From: an uncultured Ruminococcus sp.
GTDB taxonomy: Bacteria; Bacillota; Clostridia; Oscillospirales; Ruminococcaceae
NCBI GenBank assembly: GCA_946183385.1
Contig: CAMHBN010000051.1
Location: 1 to 10,282 of the forward strand
Direction of reading: 5' to 3'
Length of the DNA: 10,282 nt
Part shown: positions 8,701 through 10,282 of the stretch, in pieces
Layout: each line of letters starts with the position of its first letter
Numbering within the stretch: the stretch's first letter is position 1
Notes under the pieces: model-generated
The model's database searches: none
The model's input: only the letters and a program-made list of their open reading frames with translations
What the model was told of the DNA's origin: nothing
Position numbers and translations under genes: made by a program

Positions 8701-10282
8701 CCTCAAAGCCCGACGCTGATATCTCTCCGTTTGACATTTCGACCTGATCGCTGAAGAGCTCGCCGCCGTCATCTATTATACCGTTTTTATTCCTGTCGAG
8801 AACGAGGAAGCCGTCTTCTTTTCCGACCCACTCGGTCTTCTCGGCGAAACCGTTTTTGTCAATATCAAAATGAACGCCTTCTTCGACGCTTGTCAGTTGT
8901 ATACCGTCCTGACCAAGGTCGATTATAAGGGGATCACGCGGAGGAGTAACGACTTTGGATTCATCAAATTCTTCACCGCCGAGGTCGGGGTACTTACCGA
9001 TGAGTTCATTGATCATTTCCTCCATTTCATCGAAGAAGTCATCGTCTTCATCTATCATACCGTGCTCGTCTCTGTAGGCATTGAGAAAATCTAAAAAGTA
9101 TCCTTTTGCAGCCTCAGGGTCGTTGCGGTACATATTTTCAATGAAAGCAGCAAAACCGGATGGAGTGATTCCATGTGTATCTATCGTAGGAAAACCGGTA
9201 ACGATTCTGAAAAGGTCGCCTGAAGGAGATGAAGAACCAAAGGTGTTTGCGGATGATGAACCTCCGCCTCCGCCCGAAGAACCTTTTTTCTCAGGACGAT
9301 GGTACTCGTGCTCCTTGTCACTGCCTTCCTCACCTTTAAAAGGAATATCATTGTCTTCCATGTATTTGCGTACATCATCGAATGTATTCTCAATTGTTTT
9401 GATAAACTCTTTTCTGCGGTGTGATTCTTCAGCTCTGGCAGCAGCCTCTTCTAACTGGCGCAGAGCTTCGTAGTATTCATATAAATATCTCCACTCCAGA
9501 TAATAATCCAAGACTGTAAGTTTCGGAAATGAATCATAGATAATAAGGAGTTCCTGATATGTCGGACCTCCGGCAAGGTTTTCATTGAATTCTGGATTTG
9601 AACGGTCATAATTCCAGTCGACAACAGTGTCGCACTCCATAAGGTTTTCAAGGTGTACAGCTATGTTTTGTGCTACCTCATCACCATGTTCAGCGCGTTC
9701 GGAATATACAGCCAATATGAAAGCCAGTTCATCTCTGTAATTCCATTTTCTACCGTATTCAAGCGTCCTTGGAAGAGTATCCTTGATAACATCAAGAAGA
9801 GTTTTCATGGCTTTGCTGATCAGACCGCCATCAGGTATTTTATCAATAGCTTTTTCTGAAAGATCGATAAAATCATACAGAATTACTTCCAGCTTATCTT
9901 TTCCCTTTGCGCCGTAAGTACCGTCTTCTCTTTGTAATTCGCTGAGCTCTTTAAGATTGTTATACCACTTGTAAGCCTCTTTGAGAACGCCGTTTACTTT
10001 GTTGACTTCTTTGAGAAAATCATATGAATCAACGAGTATTTGTGCCGCTTTACTGTCCTCGGGGATCGCAAGGTGCTTATCAATATCTACACCTCTTCCG
10101 CCATCGGTGAGGATATAGATCTCTTTGCAGACTTTTTCTTTTCCGTAAGCTTTTTCTCTTAATATTGAAATTATTTTGTCAAATGCCTTTTTTTCGTATT
10201 CTTTGAATTTTCCTTCAACATATTCTTCTGCCTGCTTTTCTAAGAAAGCCTTGATATTATCACGATTCCGCTCTACGTATTC
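5777..10282 (-). CDS. Giant RTX-type calcium-binding protein with FrpC-like self-processing module (N-terminus outside window)
   Basis: Probable cargo of the adjacent type I exporter. An ATG lies at 9808, but the same frame stays open without stop to the window edge, adding 158 residues, and no ribosome site precedes that ATG. At least 1501 residues exist, numbered here from the edge. Residues 1 to about 330 are charged, largely helical, of unknown family. A Gly/Ser linker lies at about 334-356 and an acidic segment at about 410-425. From Asp450-Pro451 to about 613 there is a region like the FrpC self-processing module: PLIIDL start, EF-hand-like loops at 473-478, 496-501 and 563-568, and an LRVWIDENQNG motif. 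A helical region (about 640-830) follows. Residues 836 to about 1402 hold four 149-residue repeats, each with degenerate RTX nonapeptides ending in GNDTY(I/V)F and an HCBP-related domain. The last 100 residues lack repeats, have no Cys, end in LLVNTSTQ and probably contain the uncleaved secretion signal. No hydrophobic pore-forming domain and no acyltransferase gene are visible, so toxin activity is not supported. Adhesion or surface linking is equally possible. Confidence 0.88.
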   Translation of the reverse strand, partial: EYVERNRDNIKAFLEKQAEEYVEGKFKEYEKKAFDKIISILREKAYGKEKVCKEIYILTDGGRGVDIDKHLAIPEDSKAAQILVDSYDFLKEVNKVNGVLKEAYKWYNNLKELSELQREDGTYGAKGKDKLEVILYDFIDLSEKAIDKIPDGGLISKAMKTLLDVIKDTLPRTLEYGRKWNYRDELAFILAVYSERAEHGDEVAQNIAVHLENLMECDTVVDWNYDRSNPEFNENLAGGPTYQELLIIYDSFPKLTVLDYYLEWRYLYEYYEALRQLEEAAARAEESHRRKEFIKTIENTFDDVRKYMEDNDIPFKGEEGSDKEHEYHRPEKKGSSGGGGGSSSANTFGSSSPSGDLFRIVTGFPTIDTHGITPSGFAAFIENMYRNDPEAAKGYFLDFLNAYRDEHGMIDEDDDFFDEMEEMINELIGKYPDLGGEEFDESKVVTPPRDPLIIDLGQDGIQLTSVEEGVHFDIDKNGFAEKTEWVGKEDGFLVLDRNKNGIIDDGGELFSDQVEMSNGEISASGFEALADLDDNVDEETGKVGDRIIDENDTVFSDLRVWIDENQNGVSEENELKTLQELGIRYIDIDGMKVGFDDETEREIAEHWFKVKPRDTVEKDKDGNTVVADSVNSFGNVKNLSTAVLDDETGKLGGYVNSFKKSNNYYEKRLLIKKILFFITDSQALAADSRGDNIDARELHVVEQFMGEDFIGVDGSDNPNRTAATLLKNVYFKIENMYFNLLNRETSVDTYLNMIHPTVNEEGNRTLDYSLFDYIVGLDYSNGINIDDTVYGIASWLKEYDAVYETSELANYTERLTSLDDRFKNISSTVNSLNITFGTDSDDTIKGSSSNDIISGESGNDILHGGYGNDTYVFNLGDGSDIIDEKNSNSGADKVVFGAGIAPEDITVSRSGNDMLLYIGNDGDCIRIINQYSDSYYRIESFEFSDSNKVLSAKDFYDTPIEYTNIDSDTLSDYNSGYGTRNSKLIGSDNAESIFGYDGEDILIGNKGDDTLYGGFGNDTYIFNLGDGYDTINEKNSNSGADKVVFGAGIAPDSIIVSRDGNDMLLYYGNEGDCIRIIEQYHDSYYRIENFEFTDDERVITAQELYDTPLEFTNVNSDTLSDYNSGYGTRNSKLIGSDNAESIFGYDGEDILIGNKGDDTLYGGFGNDTYIFNLGDGYDTINEKNSNSGADKVVFGAGIAPDSIIVSRDGNDMLLYYGNEGDCIRIIEQYHDSYYRIETFEFTDDERVITAKELYDTPLEFTNIDNAKFEDYNSGYGTRDSKLIGSVNAETVFGYDGEDILIGNKGDDTLCGGFGNDTYIFDLGDGSDIINEKNSNSGADRIAFGAGITPDNITISRDGNDMLLSIGDNGDCIRIINQYNDSYYRIEKFEFSNGMIASIDLKKSEFVIENEQIMAEYLETLYNYASIFDNNTESNIVFTGTASSAEVIRNTMTDKLDAMEMLLAENMSAFGGENQISDVAAVSDTTADTAALDQLLVNTSTQ
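6597..6939 (-). repeat. 343-bp perfect direct repeat, copy 1
   Basis: Base-for-base identical with 7044-7386 (offset 447), by direct reading. The first mismatches outside it are 6596 (A against G at 7043) and 6940 (T against C at 7387). Identity includes third codon positions, which points to recent duplication or gene conversion rather than protein-level selection. Confidence 0.93.
7044..7386 (-). repeat. 343-bp perfect direct repeat, copy 2
   Basis: Partner of 6597-6939. It spans the second half of one encoded unit and the start of the next, so recombination between the copies would remove or add exactly one 149-residue unit and keep the reading frame. Confidence 0.93.

Overview
The window looks like a fibre-degrading Gram-positive gut or rumen bacterium, most likely a Ruminococcus-type member of the Oscillospiraceae. 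The main evidence is a secreted esterase that carries a dockerin (a cellulosome docking module) together with a CBM22-like xylan-binding module. Supporting evidence is the Gram-positive style of expression signals: an AGGAGG ribosome site and a consensus TTGACG/TATAAT promoter. The species cannot be fixed from the sequence.

Layout. Bases 1-456 (+) hold the C-terminal end of an unrecognised protein, followed by a strong intrinsic terminator at 471-500. Bases 535-564 hold an extended -10 promoter for the next gene. Bases 609-2225 (+) encode a 538-residue exported protein: signal peptide, CBM22-like module, dockerin, CE1-family (feruloyl/acetyl-xylan) esterase. A terminator at 2251-2277 lies between this gene and the convergent genes to its right.

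The rest of the window (2327-10282, minus strand) is one type I secretion locus read from right to left. It holds a very large RTX-type calcium-binding protein (10282 to 5777, N-terminus beyond the window), then an ABC exporter with an inactive C39-like N-terminal domain (5696 to 3567), then an HlyD-type membrane fusion protein (3574 to 2327, overlapping the exporter gene by 8 bases). A hairpin with a T-run separates the RTX gene from the transporter genes and probably lowers transporter expression relative to the cargo.

How the genes work together. The ABC exporter and the HlyD-like adaptor are the expected machine for exporting the adjacent RTX protein. The exporter has lost the C39 peptidase residues, as in HlyB, which fits an uncleaved substrate with a C-terminal signal. 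The RTX protein carries four 447-bp (149-residue) repeats of RTX nonapeptides plus an HCBP-related domain. It also carries a region that strongly resembles the FrpC-type self-processing module, including the Asp-Pro bond at its start. In Neisseria FrpC this module cuts itself in calcium and can join the new Asp end to a lysine ('clip-and-link'). Finding this architecture in a cellulosome-type Gram-positive, which has no outer membrane for a TolC partner, is the most interesting point of the window.
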